Source: CAYWIT01 sp964458415
GTDB taxonomy: Bacteria > Pseudomonadota > Alphaproteobacteria > Micavibrionales > UBA2020
DNA length: 64,000 nucleotides
Assembly: GCA_964458415.1 (NCBI GenBank)
Contig: CAYWIT010000004.1
Location: forward strand, 62,001 to 126,000
Reading direction: 5' to 3'
The translations under genes were made by a program, and so were the position numbers. Below the pieces are notes generated by a model. It was not told the DNA's origin. It did not search any database and saw only the letters and a list, made by a program, of their open reading frames with translations. Below are positions 1 through 8,361 of the stretch, one piece after another (the stretch's first letter is position 1; every line of letters begins with the position of its first letter).

Positions 1-1713
1 CCGGATATCGCCATTGGGCCGGTGTATCCCGTTGCCGTGACGGCGCCGCAGGTGCCGCAGCGGCGGATTGAAGAAAATTCGCTGGCGGCGGAAGTCCGGC
101 GTTTTCAGGAGGCCGTCGCCGCAGCGGAGCGGGAGCTCGCCCTTCTGAAGGAGCGGGCGGCCCGGTTGCCGGAGGATGCGGCGGAGGAAGCGCAGATTTT
201 GCTGGACGCCCATCTGGCCATGCTGGGCAAATCGCGTCTGGTGCGCGGCATTGTCGCGCGGATCGAAACGGACCGGATGAATGCGGAGCAGGCCGTTGCC
301 TCCGAAGTCGCGCATCTGGCAGAACAGTTTCGCGCTCTTGACGACAAATATATCGCCGCCCGCATTGAAGATGTCGAATCCGCGGCGGACCGTCTGGTGC
401 GGCATCTGACGGGGACGCCTTGGCTGACGCTTGACGCCGTGCCATCGGGAGGGATCGTGATTGCGCAGCAAATCTCCCCTGCGGATACGGTCCGGCTTGA
501 TCCGCGGCGTTTTGCCGGTATTGCGACGGTGCAGGGCGGGGCGGCTGGCCATACGGCGGTCATGGCGCGCGGTCTGGGGCTGCCCGCCGTGCTGGGGCTG
601 CCGCCGGAATGTCTGGATGTGGCGCGTCCGGGAATGGAAATCATTATCGACGGGCTGGGCGGAAAGGTTATTTTTTCGCCAACGGATAAAACGCTGGCGG
701 AATACCGCGACCGGTTGCTGCATTTGCGCGCGGACGGGGATACGCTCGGCAAGCTGGCGCGCCTGACGGCGGAAACCCGCGACGGTCAGGCTATTACGTT
801 GCTGGCGAATATGGAGATGCCGCGGGATCTGGCGGCGGTACAGGCCGTGGGAGCCGAAGGGATCGGCCTTTTCCGCACGGAATATATGTTCATGAACCGC
901 GCAACGCTGCCGGATGAGGACGAGCAGTTCGAAGCCATGGCATCGGTTGTGCGCGAGATGAAGGGAAAGCCGGTCACTTTTCGCATCCTTGATATCGGCG
1001 GCGACAAAATCGCGCGCTCGCTGGGACCGCAGCTGGCGCTGGAGGACAATCCCGCGCTGGGGTTGCGGGCGATACGTCTCGCTCTCAAGAAACCGGCTTT
1101 GCTGGAAACGCAGTTCCGCGCCATGATCCGCGCCGGATATTTCGGGCCGGTGCAGATTTTGCTGCCGATGGTGACGACGGCAGCAGAGGTGGAAACCTGC
1201 CGCGGTATTTTGCGCCGCTGTTACGAGGCGCTTAAAAAAGCCGGGCTGGCAGTGCCGGAGAAAGTGCCGCCGCTGGGCGTGATGATCGAGATCCCCGCCG
1301 CCGCGCTTTCCGCCGATGCATTGGCGGCGGTTGCGGATTTTTTCGCCATCGGGACGAACGACCTGATCCAGTATACTGTGGCGATTGACCGCGGCAATGA
1401 TCAGGTTGCCGATCTCTATGACCCCCTCAATCCGGCGGTGCTGCGCCTGATGCAGTTTGCGATCGAAGCGGCAAAACGGGCAGGGCTGCCGATCCGGCTG
1501 TGCGGCGAGATGGGGGCGGATCCGCGTTATACGCCGCTTTTGCTCGGCCTCGGGATCGAAACGTTTTCCGTGGGGTTTTCCAGCTTGCCACGGCTCAAGG
1601 CGCGGATCCGCAGCCTTTCCCTGACGGAAGCGCGGGAGCACGCGCGGCAGGTGATGAACCAGTATGATCCGGCGGTGATTCACCGTCTGGTGGAAGCTTT
1701 TCCGCGTGATTGA
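1..1713 (+). CDS. ptsP: Phosphoenolpyruvate-protein phosphotransferase (PTS enzyme I family), 5' end cut by the window
   Basis: The product takes phosphate from PEP onto a histidine and passes it to HPr/NPr, the first step of the sugar or nitrogen PTS, in the cytoplasm. The frame is open from base 1: residues before the GTG at 22 (PDIAIGPV) match the usual start of the enzyme I core, so the true start lies upstream. The phosphohistidine motif GGAAGHTAVMARG is present (His codon 550-552), followed by the PEP-binding barrel signatures GIGLFRTEYMF, FRILDIGGDK, NPALGLRAIR, FFAIGTNDLIQY and LCGEMGADP (Cys codon 1501-1503). Whether a GAF domain precedes it, which would make it PtsP (nitrogen PTS) rather than PtsI, cannot be seen. 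PtsP is my preference because alphaproteobacteria usually carry that form. It converges on ispE with a 3-base gap. Confidence 0.9.
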   Translation, partial: PDIAIGPVYPVAVTAPQVPQRRIEENSLAAEVRRFQEAVAAAERELALLKERAARLPEDAAEEAQILLDAHLAMLGKSRLVRGIVARIETDRMNAEQAVASEVAHLAEQFRALDDKYIAARIEDVESAADRLVRHLTGTPWLTLDAVPSGGIVIAQQISPADTVRLDPRRFAGIATVQGGAAGHTAVMARGLGLPAVLGLPPECLDVARPGMEIIIDGLGGKVIFSPTDKTLAEYRDRLLHLRADGDTLGKLARLTAETRDGQAITLLANMEMPRDLAAVQAVGAEGIGLFRTEYMFMNRATLPDEDEQFEAMASVVREMKGKPVTFRILDIGGDKIARSLGPQLALEDNPALGLRAIRLALKKPALLETQFRAMIRAGYFGPVQILLPMVTTAAEVETCRGILRRCYEALKKAGLAVPEKVPPLGVMIEIPAAALSADALAAVADFFAIGTNDLIQYTVAIDRGNDQVADLYDPLNPAVLRLMQFAIEAAKRAGLPIRLCGEMGADPRYTPLLLGLGIETFSVGFSSLPRLKARIRSLSLTEAREHARQVMNQYDPAVIHRLVEAFPRD

Positions 1714-1716
1714 CCG

Positions 1717-2580
1717 TCACAGCAGACTGGCAGCGGTGATCCACCAGCGCGGAAAGGCCGTGCGCAGTTTATTGACGGCGGCCAGCGCGGATTCATGATT
1801 GTCGTAGACGCCGTAACAGGTCGCCCCGCTACCGGACAGGCGGGAAAAATGGCAATTGGGCGTTTCTTTCAGGGCTTGCAGCACCGTGCTGATCACCGGG
1901 CTGACGGTAATTGCCGTATCCGTCAGGTCATTCCGGTACAGCTTCAGGTCTGCAATCCATTCGTGCATCGTTTTCCGGCGGCCGATAAACTGGATCGGCG
2001 GGCTGAACCTTGCATCGAAGCGATGGAAAACTTCCGGTGTCCGGGTGGGGACGCGCGGATTGGCAAGGACGAAATGCATTTTCGGCATTTCCGGCAGGCG
2101 GGTCATTTTCTCGCCGGTGCCCTCGGCCCAGACCGGCTTGCGGATCAGGCAGGCCGGCACATCGGCGCCTAACTGCCGGGCAAGACGGAGCAGGCGATCC
2201 TGCTCCTCCGGCAGGCCCCAGAGTTTGGCCAGTCCGGTGAGGGTCATGGCGGCATCCGAAGAGCCGCCGCCGATGCCCGAGGCGATGGGCAGATTTTTTT
2301 CAAGAGTTATTCTGGCGTGAAGTGGCATATGGTATTCGGTGGCAAGAATGCGGGCGGCTTTGTATATCAGGTTGTCCTGCGGGGATTGCAGCTCTGTCGC
2401 GAAATCGCCTTCCACATCGATGAAAAGGCCGTCGTGCGGCGCAAAGGTCAGGGTGTCTCCCACATCGACGAAGACAATCAGGCTTTGCAGGAGGTGATAG
2501 CCGTCATCCCTTTTCCCCGTGATATGCAGGAAAAGATTGATCTTGGCCGGAGCCAGTATGGTGAATTGCAAAGCTGCCAT
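1717..2580 (-). CDS. ispE: 4-diphosphocytidyl-2-C-methyl-D-erythritol kinase
   Basis: This GHMP-family kinase phosphorylates CDP-methylerythritol in the non-mevalonate (MEP) route to isoprenoids. The product is 287 residues, the usual length. The N-terminal substrate motif PAKINLFLHITGKRDDGYH and the glycine-rich ATP loop PIASGIGGGSSDAAMTL are both intact, and the C-terminal LSGSGATCYGVY matches the third GHMP motif. It lies 29 bases downstream of the TPR gene on the same strand and is probably co-transcribed with it, an arrangement familiar in alphaproteobacteria. Confidence 0.95.
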   Translation of the reverse strand: MAALQFTILAPAKINLFLHITGKRDDGYHLLQSLIVFVDVGDTLTFAPHDGLFIDVEGDFATELQSPQDNLIYKAARILATEYHMPLHARITLEKNLPIASGIGGGSSDAAMTLTGLAKLWGLPEEQDRLLRLARQLGADVPACLIRKPVWAEGTGEKMTRLPEMPKMHFVLANPRVPTRTPEVFHRFDARFSPPIQFIGRRKTMHEWIADLKLYRNDLTDTAITVSPVISTVLQALKETPNCHFSRLSGSGATCYGVYDNHESALAAVNKLRTAFPRWWITAASLL

Positions 2581-2609
2581 AAGGCATCATAGGACAGACA
2601 GCGGAGATT

Positions 2610-4352
2610 TTAAAGGCTGGCTTCCTTCCGCGGGGCTTCTGCCGGGGTCTTGGCCGGGCCGTGTTGCAGCTTGTTCTGGATGACGGTGCGGAATCCGGTA
2701 TCCTTGCTGAGATCCCGGGCGCGTTTCCATTGAAACTGGGCCTCGGCTTTGCGGCCGATGTGCCAGTAGACATCGCCCAGATGGTCGAGAATGGTTGTAT
2801 CGTCCGGTATGCGGGTAACGGCTTTTTCCAGCCATCCGGCGGCTTCCTGGGACTGGCCGTTGCGATAAAGCGCCCAGCCGTAACTGTCAAGGATGTACCC
2901 GTCATTCGGGCGCAGCGCAACCGCGCGCCGGATAAAGTCGATGGCACGGTCGATATTGATGCCTTTATCCACCCAGCTATAGCCGATGAAATTAAGAATC
3001 ATCGGGTTATCCGGCTGGAAGGACAGGGCCTTGAGCAGGTCCTGTTCGGCCAGAGGCCAGTTGTTGAGGCGTTCAAGCACCATGCCGCGGGCATAAATAA
3101 CCGGCCAGTGATCCGCGGTGAGTTCCTTGATGTCGTTCAAGGCCGTGTCATATGCGGAGAGGGCTCCGGAGAAATTTTCATGACGGCGGTAAAGGTCGCC
3201 CAGCATAACCAGCGCCCGCTGGCGCGTCGCGGGTTGTTCTGCAAGCGTGGCAAGCATGGCGGCGGCCTGTTCCATTTTGCCGTTGATTTCATATATTTCC
3301 GCGATGCGCATGCGGGACAGCCAGTAGAGCGGGGAGCTCTGATGAACGGTGTCGTAACGCGCCGTTGCGGCGTCGTAGCGCTTGTGCAGGGCGGCGATAT
3401 CCCCCTGCATCAGGGCCGTGAAGGGGGAGTCCGGCAGGAGCATGTCAACCATATTCGCGTAGATTTGTGCGCTGTCATAGGCGTGGCGCTCGTAGAGCAG
3501 GGCCGCCAGATCATAGAGGGCATAAGCGGCACCCTCGGCAGCGCGGGTGACGCCGGGGCGCAGATTTTCTTTATCTGCGGACAGGCTGTTGGAAAAAGGG
3601 TTGAAAGGATACATCCGGCCAAGGCTGTCATAGATCATCGCAGAAATTTTCGGCGCGCCGTAACGCTGATAAAAGGTACCGATGATCACGGCAGAATGCA
3701 GGGTCAGGCCGGTTTCAACGGTTTTTTTATAGTGGTTGGCAGCCGCTGCCATATCGCCGGACATCTCTTCAATCAGTCCGGCATGGAAGGTATAGGCGGG
3801 ATCTTCGGGGTCGGCTTCAGCGGCCAGCAATTTCAGCGCTTCGTCTTTCTGGCCTTTTCCGGCCAGCGTCCAGGCGGTTAATAGCGGGCGCGTATATTGG
3901 CCCAGACCTTCCTGCGGCAATTGTTCAAGGTAGTTCAGCGCCAGAGTATAGTCATCACGGGACAGGGCTTCGCTGGCAAGAAAGATCAGGGCCAGATCCG
4001 CTTTGTTATCGGCGGCAACAATATCTTCCGCCAGAGCCTTGGCCTTGGGGATATTTCCGGCCCCGAGGCTGAGTAAAAAGGCTTTTTGCTGGAGCTGCGG
4101 ATTGGCGCTGTCGAAAGCCATGGCGCCGTTCATGTAGGTTTCCGCCGCAGTCCAGTCCTGATGCCGCTGTGCAAAACGTCCTGCGAGATAGTTGCCGGAC
4201 AGGGTCCGGGCAGCGGGGGTATCGTTTTCAAGCAGGACGTAGATTTCCTTGCTGCGTTGGGCATTTCCGGCGGCGGTGGCGCAGGCATTGGCCAATAACA
4301 GGGTCAGGGCCAGTCCGGCAAGGATTCCTGTGAAACGTAATTTAATTTTCAT
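2610..4352 (-). CDS. Exported tetratricopeptide-repeat protein
   Basis: The product is about 580 residues. It begins with a basic patch and a hydrophobic core (KIKLRFTGILAGLALTLLL) ending at ANACATAAG, which reads as a signal peptide. The cysteine is not in a convincing lipobox, so lipidation is uncertain. The rest is a long alpha-helical solenoid of TPR units, clearest in the C-terminal third, where YARGMVLERLNNWPLAEQ, FIGYSWVDKGINIDRAIDF and SYGWALYRNGQSQEA follow one another at about 34-residue spacing. Such proteins usually act as periplasmic protein-interaction scaffolds; the partner here is unknown. I chose the ATG at 4352, preceded by GGCGAGAG, over a TTG five codons upstream. It is the promoter-proximal gene of the ispE operon. 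Confidence 0.8.
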   Translation of the reverse strand: MKIKLRFTGILAGLALTLLLANACATAAGNAQRSKEIYVLLENDTPAARTLSGNYLAGRFAQRHQDWTAAETYMNGAMAFDSANPQLQQKAFLLSLGAGNIPKAKALAEDIVAADNKADLALIFLASEALSRDDYTLALNYLEQLPQEGLGQYTRPLLTAWTLAGKGQKDEALKLLAAEADPEDPAYTFHAGLIEEMSGDMAAAANHYKKTVETGLTLHSAVIIGTFYQRYGAPKISAMIYDSLGRMYPFNPFSNSLSADKENLRPGVTRAAEGAAYALYDLAALLYERHAYDSAQIYANMVDMLLPDSPFTALMQGDIAALHKRYDAATARYDTVHQSSPLYWLSRMRIAEIYEINGKMEQAAAMLATLAEQPATRQRALVMLGDLYRRHENFSGALSAYDTALNDIKELTADHWPVIYARGMVLERLNNWPLAEQDLLKALSFQPDNPMILNFIGYSWVDKGINIDRAIDFIRRAVALRPNDGYILDSYGWALYRNGQSQEAAGWLEKAVTRIPDDTTILDHLGDVYWHIGRKAEAQFQWKRARDLSKDTGFRTVIQNKLQHGPAKTPAEAPRKEASL

Positions 4353-4515
4353 AAATACTCTCGCCAAAGGCGCCCCCTTTATGCCGGAGGAAGCGTGTTT
4401 TCAGCAGGATCCCCCTATTTACAGGGTCGCATAGAGAAGTTAACAAGTTCTGATCAGAAAGGGGTCAGGGGCAATTAAAATTAATGAGTACAAAATTGCT
4501 ACTGATTTCAAGGTA

Positions 4516-4560
4516 TTGACAGTGCCAATATTTTCTATAAGGATACCCCATAATATCCTT
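4516..4560 (+). promoter_or_regulatory. Candidate promoter region with a 7-bp inverted repeat upstream of the lipase-like gene
   Basis: An AT-rich divergent gap (4353-4581) contains a perfect TTGACA at 4516-4521. A TATAAG lies at only 14-bp spacing, so the pair is not an ideal sigma70 promoter. Just downstream is a perfect inverted repeat, AAGGATA (4539-4545) and TATCCTT (4554-4560), with an 8-base spacer. It could be an operator or an RNA hairpin in the leader. The assignment is inference. Confidence 0.3.
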
Positions 4561-4581
4561 CAAAGAACTTGAATAAGTGTT

Positions 4582-5436
4582 ATGATAAAGAAAATAAGAC
4601 AGATTTTTAATTCTGCTGCGGAGTTATACCGGCACATGTTTGATAATTACAGTTTCTCGACGAATTGGAAAAAAATCCTGCAGCTGGCACCGGAAGGTGA
4701 CGGGCATCCGGTATTGCTTTTGCCGGGATTTTTGACGAACGATCTTTATACGGCAACTCTGCGGCAGAACCTGTCGCGGAAAGGGTATAAAGCCTATGCT
4801 TGGGGGGGTGGGTTTAATCTGGGTCTGGGCGAAAAGACGGCGGAACATCTAAGCGGCTTGCTGCATAAAATAGTTGAAGAGAATGGCGGGCGCAAGGTGA
4901 CGATCGTCGGCCATAGTCTGGGCGGTATTTATGCCCGCGAACTGGCGCGGGAATTTCCGGAGCTGGTCCGGAGCGTCATTACGCTGGGCACCCCATTTGG
5001 CATAGCGGCGCAGACGGAAGACGCGACGCCGAAACATCTGCGCCGGATTTACGAGTTTTTTAATCCTGACAGCAATCATCTGGAGGATGCCGAGTTGCAC
5101 CGGCGCGGGTTGACGCCGCCGCCTGTGCCGACGACTTCGGTTTATTCGCGGGCCGATGGTGTGGTGGACTGGCGCGCCAGTCTTAATCCGGATGCGCCGC
5201 ACACGGAAAATATCGAGGTCATCTCTGCCCATATGGGGCTGCTCTTTCACGGCCATGTCCTGACGGCCGTGCTGGATCGTCTGGCCCAGCCCGAGGGAGA
5301 ATGGACGCCCTTTGACAGGGGGCATTACCCGGAGATGCAATATCCGCCCGCCGCAGCGAAGGAGCACTTGCCGGAAAATCCGCTTTGGGTGCACGAACCG
5401 GAAAAATCCCGTCCCTTGTTCCGCAAGCCCGAGTAG
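4582..5436 (+). CDS. Alpha/beta-hydrolase, lipase/esterase-like
   Basis: The 284-residue protein has the alpha/beta-hydrolase layout. After strand VLLLPGFLTN comes the nucleophile elbow VTIVGHSLGGIYARELA, giving a GxSxG serine, and then TLGTPFG, which resembles triacylglycerol lipases and PGAP1-like hydrolases. Candidate acid and histidine residues lie in SRADGVVDW and SAHMGLLFH. There is no obvious signal peptide, so it is probably cytoplasmic or peripheral. Its substrate is unknown. It is transcribed alone, divergent from the TPR-ispE operon, and has only a poor ribosome-binding site. Confidence 0.75.
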   Translation: MIKKIRQIFNSAAELYRHMFDNYSFSTNWKKILQLAPEGDGHPVLLLPGFLTNDLYTATLRQNLSRKGYKAYAWGGGFNLGLGEKTAEHLSGLLHKIVEENGGRKVTIVGHSLGGIYARELAREFPELVRSVITLGTPFGIAAQTEDATPKHLRRIYEFFNPDSNHLEDAELHRRGLTPPPVPTTSVYSRADGVVDWRASLNPDAPHTENIEVISAHMGLLFHGHVLTAVLDRLAQPEGEWTPFDRGHYPEMQYPPAAAKEHLPENPLWVHEPEKSRPLFRKPE

Positions 5437-5455
5437 GATTGCGGCAGAGCCAAAT

Positions 5456-6817
5456 TCACCGCCCCGCGATGGTGACTTTGTTGATCCGCGTTGTGGGGGC
5501 CGCCAGCGAATGTTTGGTGCTGGGGAGAGCCGGCGTGTCGTTGGCCAGGGCAACGCTCATGAACATGTCGCGTAGATTGCCCGAGACGACAAAACCGGCC
5601 ACCGCGGTATCCGTGATTTTACCGTCCTTGATCAGCAGGCCATGGGCCTGTCTGGAATGCTGGCCGCTATTCACATCTACCGTGCCGCCGCTGAACCCCT
5701 GAATATACAGGCCTTCCTTAATATCGGCGATCAGCGCGTCCGGTGTCAGGCTGCCGGGCAGGATGCGGCTGTTGGTGGAGCCGTGTTCGCGGCCCATGGG
5801 CGCGATGCCGAGCTGACGGGCCTCGTTCAGGGTGACGTGATAGCTTTTCAGGACGCCATTTTCGATGAAGGTCATTTTTTTGGCTTCGCTGCCTGCCACG
5901 TCAATGTGTTTCGAGCCATGGCCGCGCGGAATCCGGGGATCGTCTTCCAGCGTGACTTCCTTGCTCATGACCTGCTGGCCGATTTTGTCTTTCAGGAAAG
6001 TCGTGCCCCTGAAAACGCGGTCCCCGTCGATAGCGGAATAAACGGCGCCAAAGAATGAAGCGGCAGCGCTGTTGTCAAGGACAATGGTCATCTCGCCGGT
6101 CTGGGGAAGGATGGGGCTGAGCTTTGCCACCGCATTGCGCCCGGCTTTCTGGCCGAGAGGTTTTGCAGGAGTCATGTCGGAAAAGTGGCGCGCGGTGCTG
6201 TACTCGCCGCCGATCTGCATGCCGTTGCCGTCCTCGGCGATAACGGAAGCCCCGCCCTGAAAGGCCGTGCTGTGGTTTTCAAACACCAGACCATTGGTGG
6301 ACAGTTTCAGGTAATGATAGCGGCTTTGCGAAGCGCCGGCGGCGCGGATCGTCTTGACGCCCGGTTCCGCCATGGCTGCAGCTTCCACGGCTTTGGCATA
6401 GGCGATCAGATCGTCCTGAGGGGGCGGTGCGGTATCATAGAGATCAAAATCCGCCAGCGGCCCTTTGTAAACCTTTTCTTTTTCGAGCGGACGGTTATCC
6501 TTGTTTTCCGGCGTCAGATGAATAACGCGCATGTTTTCCGTCATAGCCGCGCGCAATTCCTGCGCGTCAAGGGTGTTTTTGCTGAAGTACAGGACATGGC
6601 CGTCTGCATACAGGGTGATGTGGACAAGAACGCTGCTGCCGGACAGAGATTCCGTGACGTTGCCTTTTTCAACCTTGTTTTCCTCTTTTCTGGAGGCTGT
6701 GACGACAATTTCAGCATCTGTGATGCCATAGGCTTTCCCGGCCGTCAGGGCGTGGTCGAGCAGGCTTTGCGCCAGAGGGCGGGCCTTGTTCATGAAATCC
6801 GTTCTTGCATCAGACAT
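5456..6817 (-). CDS. pmbA: TldE/PmbA-family subunit of the TldD/TldE metalloprotease
   Basis: TldE (PmbA) is the non-catalytic partner of TldD. The heterodimer trims unfolded peptides and, in some bacteria, matures ribosomally made peptides such as microcin B17. The 453-residue product shows the family fold in matching order to TldD next door, including a C-terminal SGNLRDMFMSVALAND block. It lacks the HExxxH zinc motif, as expected for TldE. The ATG at 6817 follows a GGAG 12 bases upstream. It lies 18 bases downstream of tldD on the same strand, so the two subunits should be made together. No modified-peptide precursor is obvious nearby. Confidence 0.9.
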   Translation of the reverse strand: MSDARTDFMNKARPLAQSLLDHALTAGKAYGITDAEIVVTASRKEENKVEKGNVTESLSGSSVLVHITLYADGHVLYFSKNTLDAQELRAAMTENMRVIHLTPENKDNRPLEKEKVYKGPLADFDLYDTAPPPQDDLIAYAKAVEAAAMAEPGVKTIRAAGASQSRYHYLKLSTNGLVFENHSTAFQGGASVIAEDGNGMQIGGEYSTARHFSDMTPAKPLGQKAGRNAVAKLSPILPQTGEMTIVLDNSAAASFFGAVYSAIDGDRVFRGTTFLKDKIGQQVMSKEVTLEDDPRIPRGHGSKHIDVAGSEAKKMTFIENGVLKSYHVTLNEARQLGIAPMGREHGSTNSRILPGSLTPDALIADIKEGLYIQGFSGGTVDVNSGQHSRQAHGLLIKDGKITDTAVAGFVVSGNLRDMFMSVALANDTPALPSTKHSLAAPTTRINKVTIAGR

Positions 6818-6835
6818 TTTTAATTCTCCGCTTGA

Positions 6836-8290
6836 TTATTTTGCTTTGCTGCCGCCAACCGTCATGTTGGAGACGCGGATCGTGGGCTGGCCGCAGCCGA
6901 CGACAACGCTCTGGCCGTTCTTGCCGCAATTGCCGGAACTTTTGGCAATCTCCAGATCATTGCCGATCATGGTGATGGACTTGATGATATCTGCGCCTTT
7001 GCCGGTGATCGAGGCGCCCTTGATCGGTTCGCAAAGCTTGCCATCGCGTATGCGGTAGGCCAGTTTTGCATTCATGTTGAACTGGCCGGAGGTAATATCG
7101 ACCTGACCGTTGGCCATGTCGGAAATATAAAGCCCGTCCTTGACGGATTTGATGATATCTGCCGGGTCATGCGTGCCGTTTTTGAAATAGGTATTGGTCA
7201 TCCGGGGCATCGGCGCGTCTTCGTAGCTTTCACGCCGTCCGTTGCCTGTCGGGGCCACGCCCATCAGCTGGGCGTTCTGGCGGTCCTGCATGTATCCTTT
7301 CAGCACGCCGTTTTCGATCAGGACGTTTTCCTGCGTCGGGGTGCCTTCATCGTCGAAATGCAGGCTGCCGCGTTCTCCGGCCAGATTTCCGCAGTCGATG
7401 ATCGTGACCTCGGCGGAGGCGATTTGCTGGCCGATTTTTCCGCTATAGACCGAAATGTCCCGGCGGTTGAAATCGCCTTCCAGTCCGTGGCCGACGGCTT
7501 CGTGCAACAAGACGGCGGACCAGCCGGGGCTTAGGACCACATCCATGATTCCGGCGGGGGCCTCTTCGGCAATTAGCAGGGTTTTGGCCTGTTGCAGGGC
7601 ATCGGCGACGCCTTTTTTGGCCGCCACTTCATTGAAAACATCCTTGCAGGTGACGCGGCCGCCGACCAGCGCCGAACCGATTTCTTTTTTGCCCGTTGTA
7701 TCCGTCACGGTTATGCCGATGCTGAGCGTGGCCATCGGACGGCTGTCGACAAGGCTTTGGCCGTCTGCTGTGATAATATGAACGGTTTTGGCCGAGGCGT
7801 TGTAGGACAGGGAAACATTGGTGATGGCCGGATCAAGGCTGCGTGCATAGGCTTCGAGAGCATCCAGACTGGCGATTTTTTCGGTCAGGCTCATCCCGTC
7901 CATCGGGTTTTCCGCAGGGTAGAGCTGTTGCGCCACGTGGCCGGACTTTGGTATCACGGCGGGGGGCAGGGTGGTGTCGAGAACCTTGCGGGCCTGCGCA
8001 ATCGCAGTCTTTAGTTCTTCTGCATTGAAATCGGCCGCATAGGCATAGCCGACTTTTTCGCCCTGTCCGACCCGAAAGCCGAAACCGGCTGAACTGTTGC
8101 CGATGGAAACAGCGGTATATTTGCCGCCGGTCTTGGCCAGCCCTTCGCTGGCGGTGATTTCCTGATAAAGCTCGCCGTAATCGGCGCCTTGCAGACCTTG
8201 CGTGACAAGGTAGGTGGCGGTTTCCAGCGTCAGGCCAGAATTTTTGAAAAAGGGCTCCGTCAGGGGTGCTTTGTCAGTCATGGGAATCAT
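6836..8290 (-). CDS. tldD: TldD catalytic subunit of the TldD/TldE metalloprotease
   Basis: The zinc-dependent protease subunit is 484 residues long, close to the family norm. The metal-binding motif HEAVGHGLEGDFNR (HExxxH) is intact, and the downstream GNGRRESYEDAPMPRMTNTY block and the C-terminal IKSITMIGNDLEIAKSSGNCGKNGQ region are typical of TldD. The start may be the ATG at 8290 or the ATG at 8281 (MTDKAPL); neither has a strong Shine-Dalgarno sequence. It heads a two-gene unit with pmbA and has a good candidate promoter at 8316-8344. Confidence 0.93.
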   Translation of the reverse strand: MIPMTDKAPLTEPFFKNSGLTLETATYLVTQGLQGADYGELYQEITASEGLAKTGGKYTAVSIGNSSAGFGFRVGQGEKVGYAYAADFNAEELKTAIAQARKVLDTTLPPAVIPKSGHVAQQLYPAENPMDGMSLTEKIASLDALEAYARSLDPAITNVSLSYNASAKTVHIITADGQSLVDSRPMATLSIGITVTDTTGKKEIGSALVGGRVTCKDVFNEVAAKKGVADALQQAKTLLIAEEAPAGIMDVVLSPGWSAVLLHEAVGHGLEGDFNRRDISVYSGKIGQQIASAEVTIIDCGNLAGERGSLHFDDEGTPTQENVLIENGVLKGYMQDRQNAQLMGVAPTGNGRRESYEDAPMPRMTNTYFKNGTHDPADIIKSVKDGLYISDMANGQVDITSGQFNMNAKLAYRIRDGKLCEPIKGASITGKGADIIKSITMIGNDLEIAKSSGNCGKNGQSVVVGCGQPTIRVSNMTVGGSKAK

Positions 8291-8315
8291 CCGCTTTGTT
8301 GTCAGGGTATCAGGG

Positions 8316-8344
8316 ATGATATGTCGAGATTATGAAAAAGTCAA
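8316..8344 (-). promoter_or_regulatory. Probable sigma70 promoter of tldD-pmbA
   Basis: On the minus strand TTGACT (8344-8339) and TATCAT (8321-8316) are separated by exactly 17 bases. This would start transcription about 20-30 bases before either tldD start codon. It lies in the 71-base gap between the orphan gene and tldD. Confidence 0.6.
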
Positions 8345-8361
8345 TAGCATCTTTTTCCTGC

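Noticed and set aside
2661..3881. 406-codon plus-strand frame opposite the TPR gene
   Set aside because: The TPR protein has signal peptide and repeats; the opposite frame has neither structure nor a start signal.
5456..8290. tldD-pmbA as part of a modified-peptide (microcin-like) biosynthesis cluster
   Set aside because: No precursor peptide, cyclodehydratase or exporter gene lies nearby; the pair is common as a housekeeping unit.
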